This document shows, piece by piece, positions 25,550 through 33,432 of a stretch of DNA of 64,000 bases. The DNA comes from Furfurilactobacillus rossiae DSM 15814 (GTDB taxonomy: Bacteria > Bacillota > Bacilli > Lactobacillales > Lactobacillaceae): contig NZ_AUAW01000006.1 of NCBI RefSeq assembly GCF_000428925.1, positions 62,001 to 126,000 on the forward strand, written 5' to 3'. How positions within the stretch are numbered: the first letter of the stretch is position 1; every line of letters begins with the position of its first letter. The translations under genes were made by a program, and so were the position numbers. The notes beneath the pieces are model-generated. The model was not told the DNA's origin. It searched no databases and saw only the letters and a program-made list of their open reading frames with translations.

Positions 25550-27394
25550 ATGGTAAAGACAAATTGGGCACGCACCTATGATGTAGTTGTGATTGGATTC
25601 GGAGCGGCTGGTGCCACAGCTAGTAGGTTTGCGGCAGATAACGGTGCCAAGGTTCTATTAATAGATGCCGCGCCGCTGGGCCACGAAGGCGGTAACACAC
25701 GGTACGCTGGTCAAGTTGTTCTAACTGGTCATGATCGAGCTAAAACAAAGGCCTACTTTAAGCAACTGTTTAACGGCATTAACATCGACGATGAAATGCT
25801 GTCCACGTATGTTGACGGTATTAATCAGATTCCAGAATACATGCACGAGTATCTCGATGTTGAGGAACCAGTTAGTTACAACAAGACGCATCGTGATCCG
25901 GGTTGGCAAGATTTTGCTCATGGATTGTCACCCGAATACCCAGAGTTTGATGGCGCTGATGCAATTGATTTAACGACAGTTCATGACGGTTTCTTTGATG
26001 CCACGCTGTGGAAGAATTTGCGTAAACACGTGACTGACCGATCCGACAAGATTGATGTTTGGCTTGAAAGTCCAGCACTGCGTTTGATTCAAGATGCTGA
26101 CACAAAGACGATTACTGGTGTTGCAGTCAAACGCAATGGTCACGAGGTGAATATTGCTGCGCGTAACGGTGTTGTGATGGCGATGGGCGGATTTGAAAAC
26201 AATAATGATGATATTCAAAACTTTATCGGTGTTCCAAAGCTAAAAGTTATTGGAACCTTATACAACAAGGGTGACGGTATTCGGATGGCGCAAGCGGTTG
26301 GGGCTAGTTTCTGGCACATGCACAGTTATGAGGGGTATGGCTTCGATACCGGTTTTACGTTTGAAAATCCAAGCGAAGAACGTGGAAAGTTCATTCTTGG
26401 TGCTTGGCCAGAGTTATCGCATGGCAGTATTTTCATTGCTGCCGATGATGGTAGCCGGTATGTGCGCGAGGATGAGAATGGCCGTCATGGTCATGCTTAT
26501 GAGCACGGTCAATGGCATAACCCGACCGTGTATGCACATCCACATTTAATTTTCGATCAAGCGCAATACAATGCCATCAAAGAGCAGGGCGAGTTGCCAT
26601 ATCCTGACTTCTTTAAGTTGGTTATTAAAGCAAACTCAATTGAAGAGCTTGCGGAGAAGATTCAGGCTGATCCTAAAGTGTTGTCGCAAACGGTGGCTTC
26701 CTTTAATCGCTTTGCCGTTGCAGGTCGTGATGATCAATTGGGTCGTGCCGCTGATAGCATGCGTGCATTACATGACGGACCATATTATGCCGTTGAACTG
26801 GCCACTGCAATGCTCAATACCCAGGGTGGTGCCAAACGAAATGCCAAGGCTGAGGTTTTAAACGCTGAAGGCGAGCCGATCCCGCACCTTTATTCAGCTG
26901 GTGAGTTTGGTGGTATCAATGCGAACCAGTATAACGGTGGCGGAAATTTGGCCGAGTGTTTAATTTTCGGCAAGATTGCGGGTGAAAATGCAGCTGCATC
27001 AAAGCAGGAGAAGGTTAGTGATTCTGACCAGACGCCTACAGATGCGGACACGCCTGCTTCCATTCATGAAGATTCTGAGATTGACCTTGGTGGCAACGAT
27101 TTGGTGGATAATGCTACCAACTACACGGTTGGTGAGAACCAGTATTTGGGCAGTGCTAACAACGGTATTGGTGGTCAAATCGTGGTTCGGGTAACTTATG
27201 CGGATCAACACATTAAAAATGTCGAAGTGCTTCAGGAAAGTGAAAGTGAAGACGTTGGTCGTAAAGCCGTGGAGGAGATTCCACGCGAAATCGTCGCACA
27301 AAACACGGCTGACGTTGATGCTGTTTCCGGTGCTTCATCATCCAGCCGGGCTGTTAAGACCGCGGTTAAGGATGCGTTGAGTAAGGTTAAGTAA
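25550..27394 (+). CDS. Flavin-dependent fumarate reductase-like protein with C-terminal FMN domain
   Basis: About 614 residues. The N-terminal FAD-binding Rossmann fold is YDVVVIGFGAAGATAS. The succinate-dehydrogenase-like catalytic part ends at LYSAGEFGGINANQYNGGGN. A C-terminal FMN_bind domain (GIGGQIVVRVTYAD...) carries VDAVSGASSSS, the motif at which ApbE links FMN covalently to Ser or Thr. It is soluble, with no heme or signal motif. The family reduces fumarate, urocanate or acrylates; divergent LysR and a citrate/malate-type permease scrap support fumarate. GGAGG precedes ATG 25550 by eight bases. Confidence 0.85.
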   Translation: MVKTNWARTYDVVVIGFGAAGATASRFAADNGAKVLLIDAAPLGHEGGNTRYAGQVVLTGHDRAKTKAYFKQLFNGINIDDEMLSTYVDGINQIPEYMHEYLDVEEPVSYNKTHRDPGWQDFAHGLSPEYPEFDGADAIDLTTVHDGFFDATLWKNLRKHVTDRSDKIDVWLESPALRLIQDADTKTITGVAVKRNGHEVNIAARNGVVMAMGGFENNNDDIQNFIGVPKLKVIGTLYNKGDGIRMAQAVGASFWHMHSYEGYGFDTGFTFENPSEERGKFILGAWPELSHGSIFIAADDGSRYVREDENGRHGHAYEHGQWHNPTVYAHPHLIFDQAQYNAIKEQGELPYPDFFKLVIKANSIEELAEKIQADPKVLSQTVASFNRFAVAGRDDQLGRAADSMRALHDGPYYAVELATAMLNTQGGAKRNAKAEVLNAEGEPIPHLYSAGEFGGINANQYNGGGNLAECLIFGKIAGENAAASKQEKVSDSDQTPTDADTPASIHEDSEIDLGGNDLVDNATNYTVGENQYLGSANNGIGGQIVVRVTYADQHIKNVEVLQESESEDVGRKAVEEIPREIVAQNTADVDAVSGASSSSRAVKTAVKDALSKVK

Positions 27395-27559
27395 TTTTTT
27401 TCTCGCAGTAAACGTGATCTAAACTCATTTTAAACGAATAAGTATGACCGATATGGTGTGATGCAGCTTAATAATTAGGCTTAAATAAAACAAGCATTAC
27501 TGTCTAATTTTTGGAATAGGGTTCTAATTAACCATTTTGCTTTTAATCTTTACTAATGC

Positions 27560-27599
27560 AAAAAAACTCATGGCGTGAAATCATGCCATGAGTTTTTTT
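27560..27599. terminator. Strong terminator after the fumarate reductase
   Basis: AAAAAAACTCATGGC pairs with GCCATGAGTTTTTTT around a short loop. Confidence 0.93.
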
Positions 27600-27700
27600 G
27601 ACAGATCATTGTAAAGGGCACTTTTGCTTTGACCGCAGTATTACGATGACGTATGTGTCAAAATATTTTTTGGATCAATTCCTAAATTGTTGCAAAATGT

Positions 27701-27856
27701 CTCTTCCCTTTCGCTGGTCCAGCGGCTATGCTTTCAACCACTGGCTATGTAACATCTAAAGATTGGTGGAAACTGAGTGCCATTTTTGGGGTTATGTTCA
27801 ACGTCATTTGGCTTGGCGGTGGTTTACTTTGGACTAAAGTAATTGGTTTTTGGTAG
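27701..27856 (+). pseudogene. C-terminal remnant of a DASS-family dicarboxylate/anion permease
   Basis: Translation ending at TAG 27854 gives FPFAGPAAMLSTTGYV, KDWWKLSAIFG and a final helix ending LLWTKVIGFW. This is the characteristic last 50 residues of the SLC13/DASS transporters (CitT, SodiT), which end GxG-WWKLxG-W. There is no start codon or upstream transporter sequence; the 140 bp before it is unrelated. A terminator follows. Such permeases often accompany LysR and fumarate reductase genes in lactobacilli, so this looks like a decayed partner of the gene upstream. Confidence 0.8.
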
Positions 27857-27876
27857 AACAAAATAAAACGTATATT

Positions 27877-27925
27877 AAAATTGACTCACTAGAAATATGA
27901 TCGATTTCTAGTGGGTCAATTTTTG
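27877..27925. terminator. Terminator of the decayed permease gene
   Basis: AAAATTGACTCACTAGAAAT pairs with ATTTCTAGTGGGTCAATTTT, one mismatch. The hairpin outlived the gene it once ended. Confidence 0.9.
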
Positions 27926-28023
27926 TACTTAAATGTTCATTTTAAAACGGAACTTAGTGTCCTTTTTTGACCTAAATCAAAGTTACTAGTACTCAGTTGA
28001 AAACGAAGTAGTGGAATGAAAAA

Positions 28024-28247
28024 TCAGACAAATTCGTCTGGACTGATATTGAATCCTTCATCAAGTTCACTACCGCTATGTGCGGTCACGTATTCTTTAT
28101 CAGTGAAGGGATTGTGTCCTTCCGGTAAGTAAATAACGGCACCGTCACGTCCTTGTAGAACGTCAAAGGTATCATTTTTCGGATGAATATCGAATGGCAA
28201 GGGCAAAAAGTTTGTGAGTCGATGGTTTGAATCTTAACTGTTCTCAT
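28024..28247 (-). pseudogene. Frameshifted AbrB/MazE-like antitoxin
   Basis: From ATG 28247 one frame reads MRTVKIQTIDSQTF and then runs astray; the next frame resumes LPLPFDIHPKNDTFDVLQG and continues RDGAVIYLPEGHNPFTDKEY to DEFV and stop. Joined, the two make a swapped-hairpin AbrB protein (short strand, xLPxxI, DGxxxxxP, NPF) like MazE/PemI antitoxins. The break sits in a run of five T; one more T restores the frame. AAGGTC lies before the start. No toxin gene is seen on either side. A sequencing slip is possible in a homopolymer. Confidence 0.6.
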
Positions 28248-28347
28248 TAATTTGACCTTTCTCGTGTATGCTTGAGGTATCAACCATTACCACCATAAAT
28301 TTAGCATAATCTAGTTCCAAATAATAATATTTGCGTTGGTTTGTAGA

Positions 28348-28530
28348 AAAGTGGAGTTGACGCAAAACAAAGTTTCGTGGCAGCATGACTTAGTGAGCGG
28401 TTTTTGGTCACTTAGTCATGCAGGACGAGCTTCGAGACTTTGGGCTTTAAGGCTCGAAGGCGAGGTTGAAGACTGCGTAGCAGGCTGAGACCGGTCCCAC
28501 TGAAACGTCGTTTTGGGTCGACGCAACGTG
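28348..28530 (+). repeat. Structured intergenic repeat, copy 4 (plus, solitary)
   Basis: Outer stem GTTGACGCAAAAC with GTTTTGGGTCGAC; inner GTTTCGTGG with CCACTGAAAC, where both sides changed together relative to the other copies; first hairpin CATGACTTAGTGA with TCACTTAGTCATG; GGACGAG; second hairpin TTCGAG with CTCGAA; third CTGC with GCAG; then GAGACCGGTCCC. It lies in the gap between the broken antitoxin and rbsD. Confidence 0.88.
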
Positions 28531-28615
28531 CTACACAATCAAGTTAACGTTTGAGCGGTAACAATTGTGATGCAGGAAGTGAACACAGACTAGTAAAATT
28601 AATTCAAGAAAACCC

Positions 28616-28644
28616 TTGAAAGCCTTTCCAAACTATGATATATT
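28616..28644 (+). promoter_or_regulatory. rbs promoter
   Basis: TTGAAA (28616) and TATATT (28639) with 17-bp spacing, 124 bp before rbsD. Confidence 0.65.
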
Positions 28645-28662
28645 TTTCACATTGATTTTCAA

Positions 28663-28730
28663 TAAAACGTTTTACTAAAAACGGTGAGCTTTCAAGGCTC
28701 ACTTAAAATTATTTAAGTAAAACGTTTTAC
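28663..28730 (+). promoter_or_regulatory. Two LacI-type operators before rbsD
   Basis: Palindromes TAAAACGTTTTA (28663-28674) and GTAAAACGTTTTAC (28717-28730) have the central CG of LacI-family sites and lie just downstream of the promoter, 54 bp (about five helical turns) apart. A GTGAGC/GCTCAC hairpin lies between. They suit RbsR, and may also bind CcpA. Confidence 0.75.
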
Positions 28731-28767
28731 CAATACAAACGTTATTCAAACCGAAGGGAGCAACAAA

Positions 28768-29163
28768 ATGAAGAAGACAACAGTAATTAACTCAGATCTA
28801 TCGCGTGTGATTTCCAATATGGGTCACATGGATTGGTTATCAATCGGGGATGCGGGCATGCCGGTACCCGCAGGAACAGAGAAAATTGACCTTGCAGTTA
28901 CCAAACAATTGCCAAGTTTTATCGACGTTCTAAAGAATGTTTTAGCTGAATTAGAAGTACAACACATTTATTTGGCAGAAGAAATTAAAACAGTTAATCC
29001 AGAACAATTGACAGCCATTAAGCAATTGTTACCTGACACACCAATTACGTTTGTACCGCACAGCGAATTGAAAAAAGATCTCAGCAAGACACACGCCTTT
29101 GTTCGCACAGGGGAAATGACGGCGTACTCAAACATCATTTTGGAGAGTGGCGTGACATTCTAA
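28768..29163 (+). CDS. rbsD: D-ribose pyranase
   Basis: Catalyses conversion of beta-pyranose to furanose ribose so that ribokinase can act. It has 131 residues, the normal size. The catalytic His20 (NMGHMDWL) and Asp28 (GDAGMPVP) are present, as is the C-terminal [25 protein letters not shown] precedes ATG. First gene of the ribose unit, behind two palindromic operators. Confidence 0.96.
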   Translation: MKKTTVINSDLSRVISNMGHMDWLSIGDAGMPVPAGTEKIDLAVTKQLPSFIDVLKNVLAELEVQHIYLAEEIKTVNPEQLTAIKQLLPDTPITFVPHSELKKDLSKTHAFVRTGEMTAYSNIILESGVTF

Positions 29164-29194
29164 CGGTCAGCCATCATTTTATAGGAGCATAGAA

Positions 29195-30559
29195 ATGGAA
29201 GAGACGAACATGCAACAAACTTCGGTTAAGCAATTATCAGACGGGTATTTATCTCGTACACCAATGTTTACTTTCTTATTAGTATCAATGATTTTCCCAT
29301 TGTGGGGTGCCGCAGCTAGTTTAAACGACATCTTGATCACACAATTTAAAACCGTTTTCCAACTGAACGACTTGGCAACAGCCTTTGTTCAAAGTGCGTT
29401 TTACGGTGGCTATTTCTTAATTGCCATTCCGGCATCGCTGGTTATTAAAAAAAGTTCATACAAGTTTGCCATTATGATTGGGTTGTTTGCTTACATTGTC
29501 GGATGTGGCCTATTCTTCCCGGCATCACGAATGGCAACATACAGCATGTTCCTAGTTGCTATTTTTGCGATTGCCATTGGCTTGAGTTTTCTGGAAACAG
29601 CATGTGACACATACTCGTCCATGCTGGGGCCGAAAAAGACGGCCAACGCGCGGTTAAACTTTTCACAAACTTTAGTGCCGCTTGGTGATATGTTGGGTAT
29701 CGTGCTAGGAAAGTACCTGATCTTTGGTAACGGTGGGAACTTATCTGAAAAGATGTCTCACATGGCGCCGGCTGCTCGTCAGGCTTATGGCGAAAAAATG
29801 TTGCAGTTAACGTTGCAACCTTACAAGTACATTCTCGGTGTGCTGCTGATTATCTTTGTGATTATTGCCTTTACAAAAATGCCAGCCGCTAAGGCCACTG
29901 CAGAAGGCGCTGAAGAAGCAACAGCTGCTGATACAAAGGCTGAAAAGGTAACATTACGTGAAACATTAAAGTATCTTTCTCATAACAAACGTTATCAACG
30001 CGGGGTTATGGCTCAATTTTTCTACGTTGGTATGCAGACAACCGTTTGGTCATTCACCATTCGTTTGGCCTTAAATCTAAACCATTCAATTAGTGATTCA
30101 GCTGCCTCAACGTTCATGATTTTCAGTTACGCAATGTGGTTCTTTGGTAAGGTGGTTGCCAACTGGTTGATGAACCGTTTCTCAATTACGAAAGTTTTGA
30201 CCATTTATTCATTCCTAGGAACGTTGTCATTATTGGCAACATTCTTGATTCCAAACATGACGGCCGTTTACACTGCCATTTTAGCCAGCTTCTTCTTTGG
30301 TCCTGAATGGCCAACGATTTATGCTCACACATTGGACACAGTTACCGAAAAGAAGTACACCGAAACGTCTGGTGCCATTCTGGTTATGGCCATCATCGGT
30401 GGTGCAGTTATGCCGTTGTTGCAAGGTGCCGTTTCTGATTTGACGACAATGCAATTTTCATTCATCGTGCCAGTGATCTGTTTCGTCATCGTAACGACAT
30501 ACTTCTTCTTTGAACATCGTTATGAAGTTGCACATCCAGAAACTGTTGCGGAACACTAA
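29195..30559 (+). CDS. Ribose permease, FucP-like MFS sugar:H+ symporter
   Basis: A 454-residue membrane protein with about 12 helices and a central loop rich in Ala, Glu and Lys (residues 230-250). The N-terminal FPLWGAAASLNDILITQF, GGYFLIAIPASL and ETACDTYSSMLG match the fucose:H+ symporter (FucP) branch. Flanked by rbsD and rbsK, so ribose is the likely substrate. It takes the place of the RbsU or ABC systems used by other lactobacilli. AGGAGC precedes ATG 29195; a second ATG seven codons in is possible. Confidence 0.88.
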   Translation: MEETNMQQTSVKQLSDGYLSRTPMFTFLLVSMIFPLWGAAASLNDILITQFKTVFQLNDLATAFVQSAFYGGYFLIAIPASLVIKKSSYKFAIMIGLFAYIVGCGLFFPASRMATYSMFLVAIFAIAIGLSFLETACDTYSSMLGPKKTANARLNFSQTLVPLGDMLGIVLGKYLIFGNGGNLSEKMSHMAPAARQAYGEKMLQLTLQPYKYILGVLLIIFVIIAFTKMPAAKATAEGAEEATAADTKAEKVTLRETLKYLSHNKRYQRGVMAQFFYVGMQTTVWSFTIRLALNLNHSISDSAASTFMIFSYAMWFFGKVVANWLMNRFSITKVLTIYSFLGTLSLLATFLIPNMTAVYTAILASFFFGPEWPTIYAHTLDTVTEKKYTETSGAILVMAIIGGAVMPLLQGAVSDLTTMQFSFIVPVICFVIVTTYFFFEHRYEVAHPETVAEH

Positions 30560-30655
30560 AAGCATCGTAGACACTACTCTTGTTTAGGTGTTTTATGGTA
30601 AATTAGTCGTAGAACAATTTATACGGTTTATTATTGAATATAAAAGGGGACAATT

Positions 30656-31576
30656 ATGGCGAACAAAGTCGTTGTATTAGGAAGTCTAAACATGGATTCC
30701 ATCTTACGGATTCCACGTCTGCCACTTGGCGGCGAAACTATGGAAATGACGGATAAGAGTTCAGCTCCTGGTGGTAAAGGGGCTAACCAGGCTGTTGCTG
30801 CTGCTCGTGCTGGCGCACAAACATCGTTCATCGGTAAAGTTGGTGCTGACGATGCCGCTGAAGTATTGCGCGACGCTTTGAAGTCAGACAACATTAGTGT
30901 TGAACACGTAACAACGGATGAACAACGCGGTTCTGGTCAAGCGTTCATCTTATTGCAAGAGAGTGGTCAAAATTCGATTCTTGTTTACGCTGGTTCTAAC
31001 CAGTCCTTAAGCAAGGCTGATGTTGATGCTGCCAAAGATGTGATCAAGGATGCCGATTTCTTGATTTCTCAATTTGAGACACCAATTGAAACGACGACGT
31101 ATGCATTCGAGTACGCGCAATCCGTTGGCGTAACGACCATCTTAAACCCAGCACCAGCAATCCCAACGATCCCAGCTGATCTATTAAAGGTCACTGATTT
31201 GATTGCACCAAACGAAACAGAATCAGCAACCATCACCGGCATCGAAGTGACTGATGCCGCTTCAATGCTGTTGAATGCGGCTAAGTTTGCCCAAATGGGT
31301 TGTAAGGAACTGATCATTACCGTTGGTGCTCGTGGCGCCTTTTATGCGAACCAGAACGGTAGTGGTTTTGTTGATGCATTCAAAGTGAAGGCCGTTGACA
31401 CAACAGCTGCCGGGGACACATTCCTTGGCGCTTTAAGTTCACAATTGAAGCCAGACTTCAGTAACATGCGTGAAGCCATTACGTTTGCTAACCATGCTTC
31501 GTCGATTACTGTTCAACGTCTTGGTGCACAGCCTTCGATTCCAACATTGGATGAGATTAAGGCAGAATATAAATAA
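30656..31576 (+). CDS. rbsK: Ribokinase
   Basis: Phosphorylates ribose to ribose 5-phosphate with ATP. It has 306 residues of the PfkB family. GSLNMDSIL and the glycine-rich GGKGANQAVAAARAGA are at the N terminus; the anion hole and catalytic Asp lie in DTTAAGDTFLGAL near residue 250, followed by NHASSITVQRLGAQPSIP. AAAAGGGG precedes ATG. It is the last gene of the rbs unit and ends in a terminator. Confidence 0.95.
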   Translation: MANKVVVLGSLNMDSILRIPRLPLGGETMEMTDKSSAPGGKGANQAVAAARAGAQTSFIGKVGADDAAEVLRDALKSDNISVEHVTTDEQRGSGQAFILLQESGQNSILVYAGSNQSLSKADVDAAKDVIKDADFLISQFETPIETTTYAFEYAQSVGVTTILNPAPAIPTIPADLLKVTDLIAPNETESATITGIEVTDAASMLLNAAKFAQMGCKELIITVGARGAFYANQNGSGFVDAFKVKAVDTTAAGDTFLGALSSQLKPDFSNMREAITFANHASSITVQRLGAQPSIPTLDEIKAEYK

Positions 31577-31602
31577 GTTACTGATTTTGAGTTCGGTAAA
31601 TG

Positions 31603-31647
31603 ACATCATTCATGAAAGCTGTTGCTTTTGTGAGTGATGTTTTTTTA
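31603..31647 (+). terminator. Terminator after rbsK
   Basis: ACATCAttCA pairs with TGagTGATGT across a 17-base loop, followed by seven T. Confidence 0.75.
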
Positions 31648-31746
31648 TATGTCGGTGGCAAAGATTTTTATATGTCCGATCAAAAGTGAATTCTTTTGCG
31701 TATGTAATGAGTAACGCTAAACATGAACAGATATCAAATCGGAAGA

Positions 31747-31775
31747 ATATTCTATAATAGAATATATGGTATAAT
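31747..31775 (+). promoter_or_regulatory. Palindromic operator and -10 of the GNAT-Xre pair
   Basis: A perfect palindrome ATATTCTA-TAA-TAGAATAT (31747-31765) is followed by TATAAT (31770-31775). This -10 lies only five bases before the ATG, and no ribosome site precedes it, so the message from it would be leaderless. A second TATAAT lies inside the palindrome. This suits autorepression by the Xre protein. Confidence 0.6.
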
Positions 31776-31780
31776 AGTCA

Positions 31781-32203
31781 ATGAAAGAATATAAGCTCAT
31801 ACATGATAGCAAGAGATTGAGAAACCTGAATGGGATTGGATTTGAGTCTGGGTTTGATTGGAAATTTGAGTTGAAAAGCCATCAGGTGATGGGAATATAT
31901 GTAGATAAACAGTTAGTCGGGCTAATTTCATTTTCACATTTACAAGGATTTACAAAGGTTTCCTTGATTGAAGTCGCAAAGTTATATCGGAGACAACGTT
32001 ATGGCGCAATATTGCTAGCACTTGTGATGCGAGAAGCGATTAAAATTCCTGATAATAGTGGTTATGTTAGTTTGAGAACCAAGACAAACGGTGTACAAAT
32101 GTTTTATTTGCATCTTGGTGCCATTTGGTTTGAACAAACGATGATTTTCCAGCCTGAGGTTTGTCAAAAAAATGTTACTAAGTATTTAGGGAAGGGTTGG
32201 TAA
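31781..32203 (+). CDS. GNAT-fold acetyltransferase-like protein, putative toxin
   Basis: A 140-residue protein. MGIYVDKQLVGLISF is a GNAT beta4 strand and LYRRQRYGAILLALVMREA approximates motif A, the acetyl-CoA pyrophosphate loop (QRYGA), followed by KTNGVQMFYLHLGA as motif B. It is AT-rich against its neighbours. It is separated by six bases from an Xre gene, and pairs of GNAT and Xre proteins have been predicted as toxin-antitoxin modules. It has no ribosome site and probably starts from a leaderless message. It could simply be a regulated acetyltransferase; toxicity is inferred. Confidence 0.6.
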   Translation: MKEYKLIHDSKRLRNLNGIGFESGFDWKFELKSHQVMGIYVDKQLVGLISFSHLQGFTKVSLIEVAKLYRRQRYGAILLALVMREAIKIPDNSGYVSLRTKTNGVQMFYLHLGAIWFEQTMIFQPEVCQKNVTKYLGKGW

Positions 32204-32209
32204 ACGAAA

Positions 32210-32665
32210 ATGAAAGTAGACCAAGTTCGAGACGAAATAAAAGAACTTCGGCAAGAATTTGAAAAATCACTGCCTAGTTCTACAGCGTACAGTCGTGTTT
32301 CAAAAAAACTCGATGATCTCTACTATGAGCACATGGATATTAGAGAGGCAGCGTTGATTGCCAAACATCTAGATCATAAGGACACGATTGACGATGACGC
32401 TAAAATGATTGTTGCAGCGGCAAATGGTGAAAATGTGGCAGAAGCCTTGGATTTGCCAATCAATGTCTGTGCAGCGTTTAAAATTCTCCACGAACGTTTG
32501 GCAAAGGGATGGACCCAGGCAGAACTGGGACAGAAAGTTAATCTCAGTCAAAGTCAAATTGCAAAGATCGAGAACATTCAGCAAATTCCAGACGTTGGTA
32601 CCTTATCGGGAATATTAGTTGCATTAGATGTGCAGATGGAAATTGGTGCCCGCAAAATAAGTTAA
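32210..32665 (+). CDS. Xre-family regulator, putative antitoxin of the GNAT pair
   Basis: A 151-residue protein. The N-terminal half is charged and helical (residues 1-60, likely coiled coil: VRDEIKELRQEFEKSL). The C-terminal half carries an Xre helix-turn-helix (WTQAELGQKVNLSQSQIAKIE) and a final strand VQMEIGARK. The layout resembles HigA-type antitoxins. It lies six bases after the GNAT gene, with a weak ribosome site, suggesting coupled translation. It probably binds the ATATTCTA palindrome upstream. Function as antitoxin is an inference from gene order. Confidence 0.7.
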   Translation: MKVDQVRDEIKELRQEFEKSLPSSTAYSRVSKKLDDLYYEHMDIREAALIAKHLDHKDTIDDDAKMIVAAANGENVAEALDLPINVCAAFKILHERLAKGWTQAELGQKVNLSQSQIAKIENIQQIPDVGTLSGILVALDVQMEIGARKIS

Positions 32666-32695
32666 TTTAGAAATATAAAGATTAATGATTGGCTT

Positions 32696-32757
32696 TGAAG
32701 AGGAGTGAACTCCATGGATTGAATTTTATTCAACTTTTTGGAACTCACTTCTTTTTT
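32696..32757 (+). terminator. Imperfect terminator after the GNAT-Xre pair
   Basis: AGAGGAGTGA pairs with TCACTTCTTTT, with some mismatch, ahead of TTTTTTG. Confidence 0.5.
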
Positions 32758-32915
32758 GATACGACCAATCGTTTCTAAAAAAATAGTTTTTAAATATTGT
32801 GGCTATGATTTTATTATGAATAACTGTGACTTTAACGTCTCATCAATATAAGAGTTGAAACTAAAGGAGAGCCATGTAGTACGATGAACAAAAATAAGTA
32901 GTTGGAGGATTCAAA

Positions 32916-33362
32916 ATGAAAGCCTTAGTGGTGTATGCGACAATTACTGGCAACAATGAAGAGGTTGCAAATATCGTTGTGGATGCTTTGCGCAGGCTCA
33001 AAGTCGATGTTGTTGAAACAGAAATTTCTCAAACGGACGTGGCAGCTTTTAAAGATGTTGATATTTGCGTTGTCTGTGCTTATACATATGATGAGGGTGC
33101 GTTGCCAGAGGAAGGGATGGATTTCTTTGACGAGCTTCAAGAGGCTGATTTGAAGGGCAAAGTGTTCGGAGTGGCAGGCTCAGGCGATGTTTTCTATGGT
33201 GATGATTTCAATAAAGCTGTTGATGAGTTTGAAAAGGCATTTGTTAAATCAGGTGCCACTCAAGGAACCAAGAGTATCAAGATTGATTTAGAACCGTACG
33301 AAGAAGATGTCGAAAATCTGCAAGTATTTGCAAAAGAGCTTGTGGCTATGGCTGGCCGATAA
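32916..33362 (+). CDS. Flavodoxin
   Basis: A 148-residue short-chain flavodoxin, a low-potential FMN electron carrier. The phosphate loop is YATITGNNEEVA at the N terminus; the isoalloxazine loops are AYTYDEGALPE and GSGDVFYGDDF. GTTGGAGG precedes ATG. It lies just left of the PduO adenosyltransferase and the cob operon; flavodoxins reduce cobalt before adenosylation and can support CbiJ- or methyltransferase-type steps, so a corrinoid role is likely but unproven. The leader contains an AAAGGAG-AGCC-ATG-TAG start-stop and a five-codon mini-frame. Confidence 0.92.
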   Translation: MKALVVYATITGNNEEVANIVVDALRRLKVDVVETEISQTDVAAFKDVDICVVCAYTYDEGALPEEGMDFFDELQEADLKGKVFGVAGSGDVFYGDDFNKAVDEFEKAFVKSGATQGTKSIKIDLEPYEEDVENLQVFAKELVAMAGR

Positions 33363-33385
33363 ATGAGATGTTGCATTCCAAGATA

Positions 33386-33432
33386 AAACACAGTTACCAC
33401 ATCAAATTTCTAATGTGGTAACTGTGTTTTTT
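33386..33432. terminator. Strong bidirectional terminator
   Basis: AAACACAGTTACCACAT pairs exactly with ATGTGGTAACTGTGTTT, between the convergent flavodoxin and phosphatase genes. Confidence 0.95.
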
